DNA of 64,000 bases, taken from positions 62,001-126,000 of the forward strand of contig DWWH01000022.1 in the NCBI GenBank assembly GCA_019119815.1. Direction: 5' to 3'. This document shows positions 20,037-29,440 of the stretch, piece by piece (positions within the stretch are counted from its first letter, which is position 1; every line of letters begins with the position of its first letter). Made by a program: the position numbers and the translations under genes. The notes beneath the pieces are model-generated. The model saw only the letters and a list, made by a program, of their open reading frames with translations, did no database searches and was not told where the DNA came from. This DNA comes from Candidatus Eisenbergiella intestinipullorum. GTDB taxonomy: Bacteria > Bacillota > Clostridia > Lachnospirales > Lachnospiraceae.

Positions 20037-22109
20037 ATGAGAGAAATTATCAATGGAAAGAATCTGGTACTTGGCACCTGCTATTATCCCGAGCACTGGG
20101 ACAGAAGTCTGTGGGAGGAGGATCTGAACCGGATGCTGGAGGCGGGCATCCGCGTCATCCGCATCGCGGAATTCGCCTGGAACAAGATCGAACCCAGGGA
20201 AGGGGAGTACACCTACGATTTTTTTGATTCCTTCCTGGATGTGGTGGAAAAAACGCCCATGAAGGTCATCTTCTGCACGCCCACGGCCACGCCGCCCGCC
20301 TGGCTGACGGAGGAGTATCCGGAGGTGCTGAACGCGCAGATGGACGGGACGCTTTACCGGCATGGATCAAGGCGGCACTACAATTACAATTCTCCCATCT
20401 ATCAGAGGTTCGCGGCCAACATCACGGAAAAATCCGCCTCCCATTACGCCCCGCGTCCCTGCGTGATCGGCTGGCAGATCGACAATGAGCTGAACTGCGA
20501 AACCGCGGAGTTTTATTCGGAGAGCGATACGGTGGCCTTCCGGGAATTTCTGAAGAAAAAATACGGCACCATCGAGGCGCTCAACGAGGCATGGGGCACG
20601 GTGTTCTGGAACCAGACCTATACCGCCTGGAGCGAAGTGTATGTGCCCCGGACCACCGTCAGCAATTCCACCAATCCGCACCGGGTGCTGGATTATCTGC
20701 GCTTCATTTCCGACAGCGCCTGCCGCTTTGCGGGCATGCAGGCGGACATCATCCGGAAATACAAAAAGCCGGATGATTTCATCACCACAAACGGTCTCTT
20801 TGAAAATCTGGACAACCACCGCCTGACAGAGGAGAGCCTGGATTTCATGACCTATGATTCCTATCCCAATTTTGCCTACGGGGTGGAGGGCTTTGATGCG
20901 ACGGATTCCCTAAAAGACCGCAAATGGAGCCGGAATCTGACGGAAACCAGAGCGATTTCTCCCAATTTCGGCATCATGGAGCAGCAGTCCGGAGCCAACG
21001 GCTGGAACACCCGGATGGAAGCGCCCACACCCCGGCCGGGCCAGATGACCCTGTGGACCATGCAGTCCATCGCCCACGGCGCGGATTATGTGAGCTATTT
21101 CCGCTGGCGCACCTGTACGGTGGGAACGGAGATGTACTGGCACGGGATCCTGGACTATTCCGGCAGAGAAAACAGGAGGCTCCGGGAGCTTCGGGACATT
21201 CACAGGAGACTGGAGGGCATGCAGGAGATCGCCGGTTCCGTATACGAGGCGAAGGTGGGAATCCTGAAGGATTACGATAATATCTGGGATGCCCGGCTGG
21301 ACCGGTGGCATGAGCGGGTGGACCGGGAGAGCCTGAAAAATCTCTTTGCCGCGGCGCAGTTTACTCATACGCCTGTGGATTTTGTCTACCTGACGGAGCG
21401 GACCGCCCTTTCCGATCTGCAGCGGTATGAGGTGCTGTTTTATCCTCATGCGGTGATCCTGACCCGGGAGAGGATGCGCCTTCTGGAGGCTTATGTGCGG
21501 GACGGCGGAAAGCTGGTCATGGGCTGCCGCACCGGCTACAAGGACTTAAGCGGCAGATGCGTGATGGACTGCCTGCCCGGCCTGGCGGCGGAGGTGACCG
21601 GAACGGACATCCCGGAATATACCATCATCGCGCCGGACGAGGGAAAGATTTACGCGGACTGGGACGGTGAGAAAATCGAGGCCGCCGTATTCAACGATAT
21701 TCTGGCTCCTGCGGGTGAAAACGCCGAGGTGCTGGCCGTCTATGAAAACAGCTATTACGCGGGAGAGCCTGCCCTCATCCGCAACCGCTTCGGAAAGGGA
21801 GAAGCCTATTACTTCGGCGGCGCGTTCAGCCTGGATGCGGCAAAGGCCTTCCTGCGCAGGCTGGGAGCGGCACAGCCCTATGCGGAGCTGATCGAAGCGC
21901 CGGAGGGCTGTGAAATCGCGGTGAGAAGAAAAGCGGGAGCGGAGAACGGTGACGCCGGATGCGCGGCATATCTGTTTGTGCTGAATTATCAGCATGAACC
22001 CGTCCAGATCATGCTGAAGCGGCCCATGCAGGAGCTGACCTGCGGAAAAACGGAGGAAGGAACGGTTGCCGTGGAAAAATTCGGGGTGAAGGTATACCGG
22101 ATGGCGTGA
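20037..22109 (+). CDS. Beta-galactosidase, glycoside hydrolase family 42
   Basis: A 690-residue GH42 enzyme hydrolysing terminal beta-galactosides, probably cytoplasmic as no signal peptide is seen. The TIM-barrel catalytic domain contains the acid/base glutamate E151 (WQIDNELN) and the nucleophile E315 (FGIMEQQ). A trimerisation domain and a small C-terminal beta domain follow; length is standard. AAAGGAG precedes the ATG. Upstream lies a LacI regulator. No transporter is adjacent, so the import route lies elsewhere. Confidence 0.95.
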   Translation: MREIINGKNLVLGTCYYPEHWDRSLWEEDLNRMLEAGIRVIRIAEFAWNKIEPREGEYTYDFFDSFLDVVEKTPMKVIFCTPTATPPAWLTEEYPEVLNAQMDGTLYRHGSRRHYNYNSPIYQRFAANITEKSASHYAPRPCVIGWQIDNELNCETAEFYSESDTVAFREFLKKKYGTIEALNEAWGTVFWNQTYTAWSEVYVPRTTVSNSTNPHRVLDYLRFISDSACRFAGMQADIIRKYKKPDDFITTNGLFENLDNHRLTEESLDFMTYDSYPNFAYGVEGFDATDSLKDRKWSRNLTETRAISPNFGIMEQQSGANGWNTRMEAPTPRPGQMTLWTMQSIAHGADYVSYFRWRTCTVGTEMYWHGILDYSGRENRRLRELRDIHRRLEGMQEIAGSVYEAKVGILKDYDNIWDARLDRWHERVDRESLKNLFAAAQFTHTPVDFVYLTERTALSDLQRYEVLFYPHAVILTRERMRLLEAYVRDGGKLVMGCRTGYKDLSGRCVMDCLPGLAAEVTGTDIPEYTIIAPDEGKIYADWDGEKIEAAVFNDILAPAGENAEVLAVYENSYYAGEPALIRNRFGKGEAYYFGGAFSLDAAKAFLRRLGAAQPYAELIEAPEGCEIAVRRKAGAENGDAGCAAYLFVLNYQHEPVQIMLKRPMQELTCGKTEEGTVAVEKFGVKVYRMA

Positions 22110-22152
22110 ACCGTCCCGCCCCGGCAGAGCAGAGGAATGAAGGAGAAAGCGG

Positions 22153-23067
22153 ATGAGAACGGACCGTCTGTATGCGATCACGGTTTATCTGATGAATCAC
22201 GGGAAAACGTCAGCAGGAGAGCTGGCGCGCCGTTTTGAGGTATCCGTGCGCACTATTCAGAGAGATATGGATGGGCTCTGCTCTGCCGGTATTCCGATCG
22301 TGGCAACAGCCGGTATAAACGGCGGATATGAACTGGCAGAACGATTTACCTTAAACAATCAGATCATATCCCGGCAGGATTATTCCCATATTCTTACCGC
22401 TTTAAACGGTCTGGCCACAGCGACGGGCGACAGGGGGATTTCTGACATCTGCGAAAAAATCAGTCCGGCGGCTGATGAGAATCAGACGGGAATGATCCTT
22501 GATTTTTCTGTCCTTCAGGAGGGAAACAGCAGATTCCTGCCGCTTTTTCAGGAAGCAATCAGCAGAAGAAAGGCGGTAAAATTCTGCTATACCAACAGCA
22601 GAAATGAAAAGAGGGTCTATACGGTGGAGCCGGTTGCGGTGATTTACAGGTGGTATGCCTGGTATCTGCTGGCTTATTCGACGGAAAAGAAGGACTACAG
22701 GACCTATAAGCTCCTCCGGATGGAAAACCCTGAAATAACGGATTTTGACTTTACCAGGGAACATGCCTGCCCGGAAAAGGTCCTTGCGGAACACGATCAA
22801 AACAATGCGTTCACCCGGACAACGGTCACCGTGAAATGTGATCCGGATTATGTGATGAAAACTGCGGAATATCTGAACGGAAGGGTGACGAAATACCTGG
22901 ATGATAAAAAGGCCATGATGGAATTGTATGTGGTGGAAAGCGAGCAGCTTTGGATCGGCACCCTGCTGTCCATGGGGGATCATGTCGAGATCATTTCCCC
23001 GGAGCACATAAAACAGAGAGTGCTTGACTGCGCCGAAAAAGTTCTTTCTCTGTACCGGAAACCATGA
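22153..23067 (+). CDS. WYL-domain transcriptional regulator (YafY type), copy 1
   Basis: The 304-residue protein has an N-terminal HTH_11 domain (GELARRFEVSVRTIQRDMDGL, split here as in residues 20-40) and a WYL domain with the characteristic segment around YRWYAWYLLAY, then a C-terminal WCX-like region. Such regulators sense small ligands or nucleic acids. It is followed by a DUF3795 gene; a second WYL/DUF3795 pair lies at 28.1-29.4 kb, so this is a repeated cassette type. GAAGGAGA precedes the ATG. Confidence 0.9.
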   Translation: MRTDRLYAITVYLMNHGKTSAGELARRFEVSVRTIQRDMDGLCSAGIPIVATAGINGGYELAERFTLNNQIISRQDYSHILTALNGLATATGDRGISDICEKISPAADENQTGMILDFSVLQEGNSRFLPLFQEAISRRKAVKFCYTNSRNEKRVYTVEPVAVIYRWYAWYLLAYSTEKKDYRTYKLLRMENPEITDFDFTREHACPEKVLAEHDQNNAFTRTTVTVKCDPDYVMKTAEYLNGRVTKYLDDKKAMMELYVVESEQLWIGTLLSMGDHVEIISPEHIKQRVLDCAEKVLSLYRKP

Positions 23068-23163
23068 CATACCGCTGACGTAGTTCCCCTGATACAATGA
23101 TGCAGAAAGACGCCTGCAGAACTGCGGGATTCAAAGATCTGTGTCAAAAAGGAGGAGTCTGCC

Positions 23164-23982
23164 ATGTCAACAGTCAGAAAATATGAAGAATATCCGGCTT
23201 ATGAAACGCCGTCCTTCACGCTTTACCCGTTCAGAGAGAAAAAAGAGCTCTGTTCCTGTCAGAGGGAATATGAGGAGCGTAAATATATGAGGTTTGCAGC
23301 CGTATCCAAAACCGGGGGGAAGGCGGCTGGAAGCCTTGAAATTTCCGGAGGAAAGGAAGGAATTCTGAAATGGAATCTTTTGCCGGATTATGACGGGGAA
23401 GCCAGCCGGGAAGAGCTGATCCGGCTTGCGGCGTTGTATTTTATCCGGGATTTTCAGCTGGAAAGCCTGAAGGTGAAAGTCTCTGATACCCCGGAGAAAA
23501 TCCCGCTGCTGAGAAAATACGGTTTTATCCCGTCAAAGACCTGTCAAAACAGATCGGAATATTATGAGCGGTCTGTCGGGAGAAGCTTTGACGCGGACAG
23601 GGGGATCGCGTTCTGCGGTCTGGCCTGCTGTGTCTGCCGGGAAAACGGAAACTGTGCAGGGTGCGGGAAGGGAGGCTGCGGGGAAAGGGAAACCTGCAGA
23701 AATTATCAGTGTTGCAGCCAAAAAGGACTGGAGGGCTGCTGGGAATGCGCCGATTTTCCCTGCGACGCCCCCATGCTGGCAAAAACCAGAGTCAGGGCTT
23801 TTGCCGAATATGTGGCGGAATACGGGAAAGAACGCCTGATGGCCGCGCTGAAAAGAAATGAGGAGTGCGGTGTGCTTTATCATTATGACGGCCAGCTGAC
23901 GGGCGATTATGATCTGTTTCAGAGGAAAGAAGAAATCATTGCTTTTCTGGAGCGGGGGCTGCGGCCGGACGGGGAGATATAA
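23164..23982 (+). CDS. GNAT-like plus DUF3795 protein
   Basis: The 272-residue protein has two parts. Residues 1 to about 135 look like the core and tail of a GNAT acetyltransferase fold (a late LLRKYGFIPS segment), though acetyl-CoA motifs are weak. Residues 140-250 form a cysteine-rich DUF3795 domain with pairs such as GLACCVC, GNCAGCGKGGC and CWECADFPC, likely metal-binding. The function is unknown. AGGAGG lies upstream of the ATG. It follows a WYL regulator, which probably controls it. Confidence 0.75.
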   Translation: MSTVRKYEEYPAYETPSFTLYPFREKKELCSCQREYEERKYMRFAAVSKTGGKAAGSLEISGGKEGILKWNLLPDYDGEASREELIRLAALYFIRDFQLESLKVKVSDTPEKIPLLRKYGFIPSKTCQNRSEYYERSVGRSFDADRGIAFCGLACCVCRENGNCAGCGKGGCGERETCRNYQCCSQKGLEGCWECADFPCDAPMLAKTRVRAFAEYVAEYGKERLMAALKRNEECGVLYHYDGQLTGDYDLFQRKEEIIAFLERGLRPDGEI

Positions 23983-24091
23983 GGGAAAACTTTATGTCGT
24001 AACTGGCTTCCTAAGATATTATTCATGCATAATAATGTTATTTTTTCAAAAATATTCACGCAAAATAGTGCTAAATTTAAATAAAAATTTC

Positions 24092-24120
24092 TTGAAAAAT
24101 ACATGAATGCATCTTATAAT
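24092..24120 (+). promoter_or_regulatory. Promoter of the AAA/DUF4143 gene
   Basis: TTGAAA and TATAAT are separated by 17 nt within a distinctly AT-rich gap. The ribosome site GGGAGGTG follows at 24135. Confidence 0.75.
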
Positions 24121-24152
24121 AATTTCAGCGCAGAAGGGAGGTGTACCGGCAG

Positions 24153-25456
24153 ATGTCGATCATGTACAGGAAAATTTTTAAATTTCTGGAAGCGTGGAAG
24201 AAGAGCAAATATCGAAAGCCTCTGATTCTGCAGGGAGCAAGACAGGTGGGAAAAACCTATGCCATTCTCGAATTCGGGCGGAAGAATTATGAAAATGTGG
24301 CCTATTTCAATTTTGAAACGAACCCGAAACTGAATGATACTTTTGAAGAAAACATCAGTCCGGAATACCTGATTCCCATCCTTTCCCATATAGCGGGAAA
24401 GACGATTATCCGGGAAAAAACGCTGATTGTATTCGATGAAGTGCAGCTTTGTGAAAGAGCGCTTACTTCTTTAAAATACTTTTGTGAAAACGCGCCGGAT
24501 TATCATGTTATTGTGGCGGGAAGCCTTCTGGGTGTGGCAGTAAGCAGAGCAAAATTTTCGTTCCCGGTAGGAAAGGTGGATATAAAAACACTTTATCCAA
24601 TGGATATGGAAGAATTTCTGCTGGCACTCGGCGAGGAGAGGCTGGTGGGGCAGATTCGTGACTGCTTTCAAAATAATATTCCTCTTCCGGCTGCTCTGCA
24701 CGAAAAAGCGATGCGGATATATCGGCAGTATCTTGTTGTGGGAGGAATGCCGGAATGTGTGCTGCAGTTTGTTCAAACAGGGGATTATGTTCTGGTGCGC
24801 CATACGCAGGATACCGTCCTGACGGGATACCTGAATGATATGAGTAAATATAACAGCCTGAATGAAATCAAAAAGACGCGGCTTGTTTACGATAATATTG
24901 CAGTTCAGCTTTCCAGAAAAAACACCCGCTTTCAGTATAAGCTGATAAAAAAGGCGGACGGGCCTCGGAATTTGAAAATGCCATTGAATGGCTCACCCTG
25001 TCCGGCATCGTGTCCCGGGTCTACAGGATAGAGCAGGTCAGAAAGCCGCTGGAAAACTACAAAGATATTGACGCGTTCAAAATTTATGTGTCCGATTCAG
25101 GACTGCTGTGCGCGAAGAAAAATCTTGCTGCGGATGAGATACTTTATATGACAGAGGAACTCAACGACTTCAAGGGAGGAATGACGGAAAATTATGTGAA
25201 TATTCAGCTTTCCATCAACGGTTACCGGACTTATTACTGGGAGTCCGAGCGCAGGGCGGAAATCGATTTTGTGATCCAGCGTGAAGAAAATATTATTCCA
25301 ATTGAAGTAAAGTCAGCCGACAATACCAAAGCCAAAAGCCTGAAGGTTTACATGGACACATACAAACCTGCCTATGCGATAAAACTTTCTGCCGGAAATT
25401 TTGGATTTGAAGATGGGAAAAAGACGGTACCCCTGTACGCGGCATTCTGTATCTGA
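24153..25456 (+). pseudogene. AAA ATPase with DUF4143 domain, split by a -1 frameshift
   Basis: An N-terminal AAA_14 ATPase (Walker A QGARQVGKT, Walker B LIVFDEVQ) runs in one frame to about 24953. The DUF4143 nuclease-like half (ESERRAEIDFVI, then IPIEVKSADN) runs in the -1 frame to 25456. The switch falls at A-AAA-AAG (24947-24953), which is in exact phase for a canonical -1 slippery heptamer. One missing A in that run explains it equally well. Rejoined, the protein would be about 434 residues, a normal length. GGGAGGTG sets the start at 24153; the GTG at 24141 is part of it. The gene is AT-richer than its flanks, suggesting transfer. Whether it is broken, recoded or mis-sequenced is open. 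Confidence 0.8.
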
Positions 25457-25584
25457 GGGTAAGGGGGCTGTATATATGCGGCTGCGGCCGGAAGCTCCCG
25501 GATGAAAATTTCACGGAAACCGGAATTTCGGCTCTTCCGCCTGTCCAAATCCTTCTCATTCACAAAAATTTAAGCCAAATTTTA

Positions 25585-25612
25585 TTGATTTAATTGATTT
25601 CTCATGTATAAT
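25585..25612 (+). promoter_or_regulatory. pckA promoter
   Basis: TTGATT and TATAAT are 16 nt apart in AT-rich DNA. The predicted start leaves a leader of about 65 nt. Confidence 0.75.
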
Positions 25613-25685
25613 TATGGATAGGGAAACAGGAGCGGAACATCCGATTTTCCTGAAAAAACTATTAAGAAGAGAGGTAAAAGGTAAG

Positions 25686-27290
25686 ATGGCAGCGATTGAT
25701 TTAACCAAGTATGGCATCACAGGAACTGTGGAAATCGTTCATAACCCTTCCTATGAGCTGTTATTTGAAGAAGAGACCAAGCCCGGTCTTGAGGGATATG
25801 AAAAAGGACAGGTCAGCGAGCTGGGTGCAGTTAACGTAATGACCGGTATCTATACGGGACGTTCCCCCAAAGACAAATTCATCGTAATGGATGAGAATTC
25901 CAGGGACACCGTATGGTGGACCTCCGATGAGTACAAGAACGACAACCATCCCGCTTCCGAAGAGACCTGGAAGGCGGTAAAGGACATTGCTCTGAAGGAG
26001 CTCTCTGATAAGAAGCTGTATGTTGTAGATGCTTTCTGCGGCGCCAACAAGGATACCCGCATGGCGATCCGTTTCATCATGGAAGTTGCCTGGCAGGCAC
26101 ACTTTGTAACCAACATGTTCATTAAGCCTTCCGAGGAAGAGCTTGCAAACTTTGAGCCTGATTTCGTTGTTTACAACGCTTCCAAGGCGAAGGTTGAGAA
26201 CTACAAGGAGCTGGGACTGAACTCCGAGACGGCAGTTGTATTCAACATCACCAGCCGCGAGCAGGTTATCCTGAACACCTGGTATGGCGGAGAGATGAAG
26301 AAGGGTATGTTCTCCATGATGAACTACTACCTGCCTCTGAAGGGAATCGCTTCCATGCACTGCTCCGCGAATACCGATATGAACGGTGAGAACACCGCCA
26401 TCTTCTTCGGCCTTTCCGGAACCGGTAAGACCACCCTTTCCACCGATCCCAAGCGTCTGCTGATCGGCGATGACGAGCACGGCTGGGACGACAACGGCGT
26501 GTTCAACTTCGAGGGCGGCTGCTATGCAAAGGTTATCGACCTGGACAAGGATTCCGAGCCTGATATTTACAACGCGATCAAGAGAAACGCTCTGCTTGAG
26601 AACGTAACTCTGGATGAGAACGGCAAGATCGACTTCACCGATAAGAGCGTGACCGAGAACACCCGTGTATCTTATCCGATTGACCATATTAAGAACATTG
26701 TGCGCCCTGTATCCGCAGCGCCTGCAGCCAAGGAAGTCATCTTCCTGTCCGCTGACGCCTTCGGCGTACTGCCTCCGGTATCCATTCTGACTCCCGAACA
26801 GACCCAGTACTACTTCCTGTCCGGATTCACCGCAAAGCTTGCCGGAACCGAGCGCGGAATCACCGAGCCCACTCCTACCTTCTCCGCCTGCTTCGGACAG
26901 GCCTTCCTGGAGCTGCATCCGACCAAGTATGCGGAAGAGCTGGTAAAGAGAATGCAGCAGAGCGGCGCAAAGGCTTATCTGGTTAACACCGGATGGAACG
27001 GCACCGGAAAGCGTATCTCCATCAAGGATACCCGCGGAATCATCGATGCGATCCTGAACGGAGACATTCTGAAGGCTCCCACCAAGAAGATCCCTTACTT
27101 CAACATTGAAGTACCCACCGAGCTTCCTGGTGTTGACACCAACATCCTTGACCCTCGCGACACCTATGCAGATGCGTCCGAGTGGGAGACCAAGGCAAAG
27201 GATCTGGCTTCCAGATTCATCAAGAACTTCTCCAAGTACGAAGGAAACGAGGCCGGCAAGGCTCTGGTTTCCGCTGGTCCTCAGCTGTAA
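25686..27290 (+). CDS. pckA: Phosphoenolpyruvate carboxykinase (ATP)
   Basis: The 534-residue enzyme interconverts oxaloacetate and PEP with ATP/ADP. It has the kinase-1a P-loop GLSGTGKTT starting at residue 242, the upstream oxaloacetate-binding GRSPKDKF, and the metal-binding HGWDD segment. In anaerobic gut Clostridia it often runs toward carboxylation. The ATG at 25686 follows AGAGGTAAAAGG; an in-frame ATG at 25614 overlaps the transcription start. Codon use is strongly biased, matching high expression. It has its own promoter and terminator. Confidence 0.97.
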   Translation: MAAIDLTKYGITGTVEIVHNPSYELLFEEETKPGLEGYEKGQVSELGAVNVMTGIYTGRSPKDKFIVMDENSRDTVWWTSDEYKNDNHPASEETWKAVKDIALKELSDKKLYVVDAFCGANKDTRMAIRFIMEVAWQAHFVTNMFIKPSEEELANFEPDFVVYNASKAKVENYKELGLNSETAVVFNITSREQVILNTWYGGEMKKGMFSMMNYYLPLKGIASMHCSANTDMNGENTAIFFGLSGTGKTTLSTDPKRLLIGDDEHGWDDNGVFNFEGGCYAKVIDLDKDSEPDIYNAIKRNALLENVTLDENGKIDFTDKSVTENTRVSYPIDHIKNIVRPVSAAPAAKEVIFLSADAFGVLPPVSILTPEQTQYYFLSGFTAKLAGTERGITEPTPTFSACFGQAFLELHPTKYAEELVKRMQQSGAKAYLVNTGWNGTGKRISIKDTRGIIDAILNGDILKAPTKKIPYFNIEVPTELPGVDTNILDPRDTYADASEWETKAKDLASRFIKNFSKYEGNEAGKALVSAGPQL

Positions 27291-27348
27291 GGCTGGCCGA
27301 CGCACTTATGCGGAGAAAAACTGTGATATAGAAATAGATCCGGTTTTG

Positions 27349-27377
27349 ACGGGTGCGGCTTCGGCTGCACCCGTTTT
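27349..27377 (+). terminator. Rho-independent terminator after pckA
   Basis: ACGGGTGC and GCACCCGT pair, with a self-complementary GGCTTCGGCT interior, followed by TTTT. Confidence 0.8.
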
Positions 27378-27430
27378 CTATACGATAATCGTAAATCTGT
27401 TCTGGCAGGCAAAAGGGGGTGGATTACAGT

Positions 27431-27499
27431 ATGAAAAACATACTCGTTTTGCTGGAACTGAGGAATGGTCTCAGCCAGGTGAGAGCCCATGCAGAATGA
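27431..27499 (+). CDS. Candidate 22-residue leader peptide
   Basis: A small reading frame (starting MKNILVLLEL) is preceded by a very strong ribosome site, GGGGGTGG, at 8 nt spacing. Its last codons and stop codon form the 5' strand of two competing long RNA helices (next entry). Translation would therefore open both helices, which is the layout of a translated leader that controls a downstream gene. There is no obvious run of one amino acid codon beyond leucine. The start resembles an EtfA N-terminus only superficially. Confidence 0.5.
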   Translation: MKNILVLLELRNGLSQVRAHAE

Positions 27500-27676
27500 C
27501 AGATCTGTGTGATCGCGGGGACTGATCCGCCGTAAGGCGGAAGGCTCCGATTTCTGTATGGGCGAAACAGGCAGATCGGCTCATTCTGCACTTATTTGTG
27601 TAACAGACAGGATGCGGACGGCGTCTTTCTGAAAAAGAAAGGCTAGGTTTCCGCTCGGTTGCGGACAAATAAGGAG
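27485..27676 (+). ncRNA. Structured leader RNA, candidate switch, class not recognised
   Basis: About 190 nt show many strong pairings. Helix A: 27485-27496 with 27552-27563, 12 pairs including one G-U. Helix B: 27490-27499 with 27581-27590, 10 perfect pairs, exclusive of A. Inside are CCGCC-GTAA-GGCGG (27527-27540, a GNRA tetraloop) and CCGAT/ATCGG (27547-27579). Helix E: CTTATTTGT 27591-27599 with ACAAATAAG 27665-27673, 9 perfect pairs, covering half of the AAGGAG ribosome site of the next gene. Within E are GCGGA/TCCGC and CTTTC/GAAAG. I could not match it to cobalamin, SAM, FMN, TPP, T-box or other classes I know. Confidence 0.6.
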
Positions 27677-27684
27677 CGGCAGAA

Positions 27685-27951
27685 ATGGGATACAGAAATG
27701 CAGCGGATATTTTACCGGAAAATCTTCTGGAAGCGATCCAGGCCTATATCGAGGGCGAGGTTGTATACATTCCGAAAACATCACCGAGGAAGGACTGGGG
27801 AGAAGAAAACGGCTCCCAGGGATATTACCGCAGAAGGAATGTGGAGATCAGAAAAAGCTTCCTTGCCGGGATATCGGTGGAGGAACTGGCGGCCAGGTAC
27901 GGACTGGCGCGGGGGACGATCCGGAATATTATCTATGAACAGAATATTTGA
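27685..27951 (+). CDS. CD3324-like small helix-turn-helix protein
   Basis: The 88-residue protein resembles the CD3324 family of Clostridia, with an N-terminal part around LLEAIQAYIEGEVVYIP and a C-terminal helix-turn-helix (SVEELAARYGLARGTIRNII) like that of Mor-type activators. It is probably a DNA-binding regulator; its targets are unknown. AAGGAG lies 8 nt before the ATG and is half buried in RNA helix E of the leader, so translation is likely controlled there. A terminator follows, so the gene stands alone. Confidence 0.75.
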   Translation: MGYRNAADILPENLLEAIQAYIEGEVVYIPKTSPRKDWGEENGSQGYYRRRNVEIRKSFLAGISVEELAARYGLARGTIRNIIYEQNI

Positions 27952-28002
27952 AGGCCGGACTGCATGCCGGATGGCAGGCAGTTCAGGTGTACGGGAAACC
28001 AG

Positions 28003-28026
28003 GCGGCGCTTTAGGGCGCCGCTTTT
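28003..28026 (+). terminator. Rho-independent terminator after CD3324-like gene
   Basis: GCGGCGC and GCGCCGC pair around a 6-nt loop, followed by TTTT. Confidence 0.75.
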
Positions 28027-28041
28027 CTTCGACTGAATATT

Positions 28042-28050
28042 TGTTATAAT
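28042..28050 (+). promoter_or_regulatory. Extended -10 promoter of WYL copy 2
   Basis: TGT-TATAAT is a perfect extended -10. About 10 nt downstream, GACA-N6-TGTC forms a small dyad that could be an operator, perhaps for autoregulation. Confidence 0.6.
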
Positions 28051-28143
28051 GGAAATAGGACATACAGGTGTCATGTTTCATGAGATATGATAAAGAAGGT
28101 TGGGAGAGAGGTGTGCTGCCAGCGTTCCGGAAGGGAGGTACGC

Positions 28144-29064
28144 ATGAAAATCGACCGTTTGATCGGCATTTTATCCATCCTGCTGCAGAAGGATATCGTC
28201 ACCGCACCGGAACTGGCGGAACGCTTCGAGGTGTCCCGACGTACTATCGGGCGGGATATTGATGCGCTGTGCCGGGCGGGGATTCCGATTCAGACCAGAC
28301 AGGGAACAAACGGCGGAATATCCATCATGGAGAATTTTCGGATGGATCGGACTCTTCTGACCGGAGAAGAGATGCGGGACATTCTGGCAGGGCTTCGCAG
28401 CCTGGACAGCGTCAATGGCACGAACCGCTACGGACAGCTCATGGAGAAGCTTTCCGCTGGCTCTTCCAATTTTTTGACAGGGGATCAGTCCGTGCTCATC
28501 GATCTGTCCTCCTGGTATAAGGACTCTCTGGCACCCAAAATCGAGCTGATCCGAAGTGCCATTGACGGTTGCCGGGAGCTTCAGTTTCTGTATTATGCGC
28601 CAAAGGGAGAGAGCTGGCGGATCATCGAGCCTTATTATCTGATCTTCCGCTGGTCCAGCTGGTATGTCTGGGGCTGGTGCAGGATGCGGAAGGATTTCCG
28701 GCTGTTCAAGCTGAACCGCATGGAGGAACTGCGCTTGTCAGAGAGCACATTTACCAAAAGGCCGGTGCCCCTGCCGGATCTGAGCAATGAAAGAATCTTT
28801 CCGGGCGGGATCCATGTAAAAGCGCTGTTTGACGCCGGATGCAAGTGGCGGCTGGTGGAGGAGTTCGGGGCGGCCTGTTTTCAGGAACAGACGGACGGGA
28901 GACTTCTGTTTTCTGCGGATTATACGGACGAGGAAAATCTGCTCACCTGGCTGCTTTCCTTCCGTGACCGGGTGGAGCTGCTGGAACCGGAAGAACTGAG
29001 GGAGAAAATACGGATGGAACTGGAAAGGACGCTGGAGCGGTATACCAGAAAAAGGAGGGGATGA
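28144..29064 (+). CDS. WYL-domain transcriptional regulator, copy 2
   Basis: The 306-residue protein has the same architecture as the regulator at 22.2 kb: HTH_11 domain (ELAERFEVSRRTIGRDID) followed by a WYL domain with YLIFRWSSWYVWGW. The two are clearly paralogous in the first 60 residues but diverged later. AGGGAGG precedes the ATG at 28144; the frame back to 28087 has no ribosome site. A DUF3795 gene starts 4 nt after its stop, so they are cotranscribed. Confidence 0.9.
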   Translation: MKIDRLIGILSILLQKDIVTAPELAERFEVSRRTIGRDIDALCRAGIPIQTRQGTNGGISIMENFRMDRTLLTGEEMRDILAGLRSLDSVNGTNRYGQLMEKLSAGSSNFLTGDQSVLIDLSSWYKDSLAPKIELIRSAIDGCRELQFLYYAPKGESWRIIEPYYLIFRWSSWYVWGWCRMRKDFRLFKLNRMEELRLSESTFTKRPVPLPDLSNERIFPGGIHVKALFDAGCKWRLVEEFGAACFQEQTDGRLLFSADYTDEENLLTWLLSFRDRVELLEPEELREKIRMELERTLERYTRKRRG

Positions 29065-29068
29065 AACG

Positions 29069-29440
29069 ATGAAATACGAAGGGATTGATGACTGCCTGAT
29101 GCACAAAGGAGCTGCAGCAAAGGGGCAGCAGTTGGGGAGACAGCTTACCTGCTGCGGAACGGAATGCACAGAATGCGGGTTTTATGGAAATGCCTGTGCA
29201 GGCTGCAACGAGAGCAGCGGAAGGGTCTTTCATGCGCCGGAGGGAAAGGCCTGCCCCATCTATGACTGCGCGGTGAACCGGAAAAAACGGACATCTTGCG
29301 CACAGTGCAAAAACCTTCCCTGTGAAATCTGGAAGACGACGAGGGATCCTGCGTTATCAGAACAGGAATTTGCGGAGAGTATTCGGAAACGGATAGAAAA
29401 TCTGCAGGAGGTATTGAAGATTGAAAAATGCGCTCGATAG
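29069..29440 (+). CDS. DUF3795 domain protein
   Basis: A 123-residue cysteine-rich protein with DUF3795-type pairs (TCCGTECTECGF, ACAGCNE, CAQCKNLPC), probably a small metal-binding protein of unknown role. AGGAGGGG from the end of the WYL gene serves as its ribosome site. The last codons (IEKCAR) and the stop lie within the stem of an intergenic hairpin repeat, so its original C-terminus may have been replaced when that repeat inserted. The same WYL/DUF3795 pairing occurs at 22-24 kb. Confidence 0.75.
   Translation: MKYEGIDDCLMHKGAAAKGQQLGRQLTCCGTECTECGFYGNACAGCNESSGRVFHAPEGKACPIYDCAVNRKKRTSCAQCKNLPCEIWKTTRDPALSEQEFAESIRKRIENLQEVLKIEKCAR

Noticed and set aside
27431..27499. Remnant of an EtfA gene
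   Set aside because: Only the first dozen residues look alike and the strong ribosome site with an overlapping RNA helix fits a leader peptide better.
27450..27640. Cobalamin riboswitch
   Set aside because: Short resemblances (GGTGAGAGCCC, AGACAGGA) exist, but spacing and the B12 box do not fit and the main helices differ.
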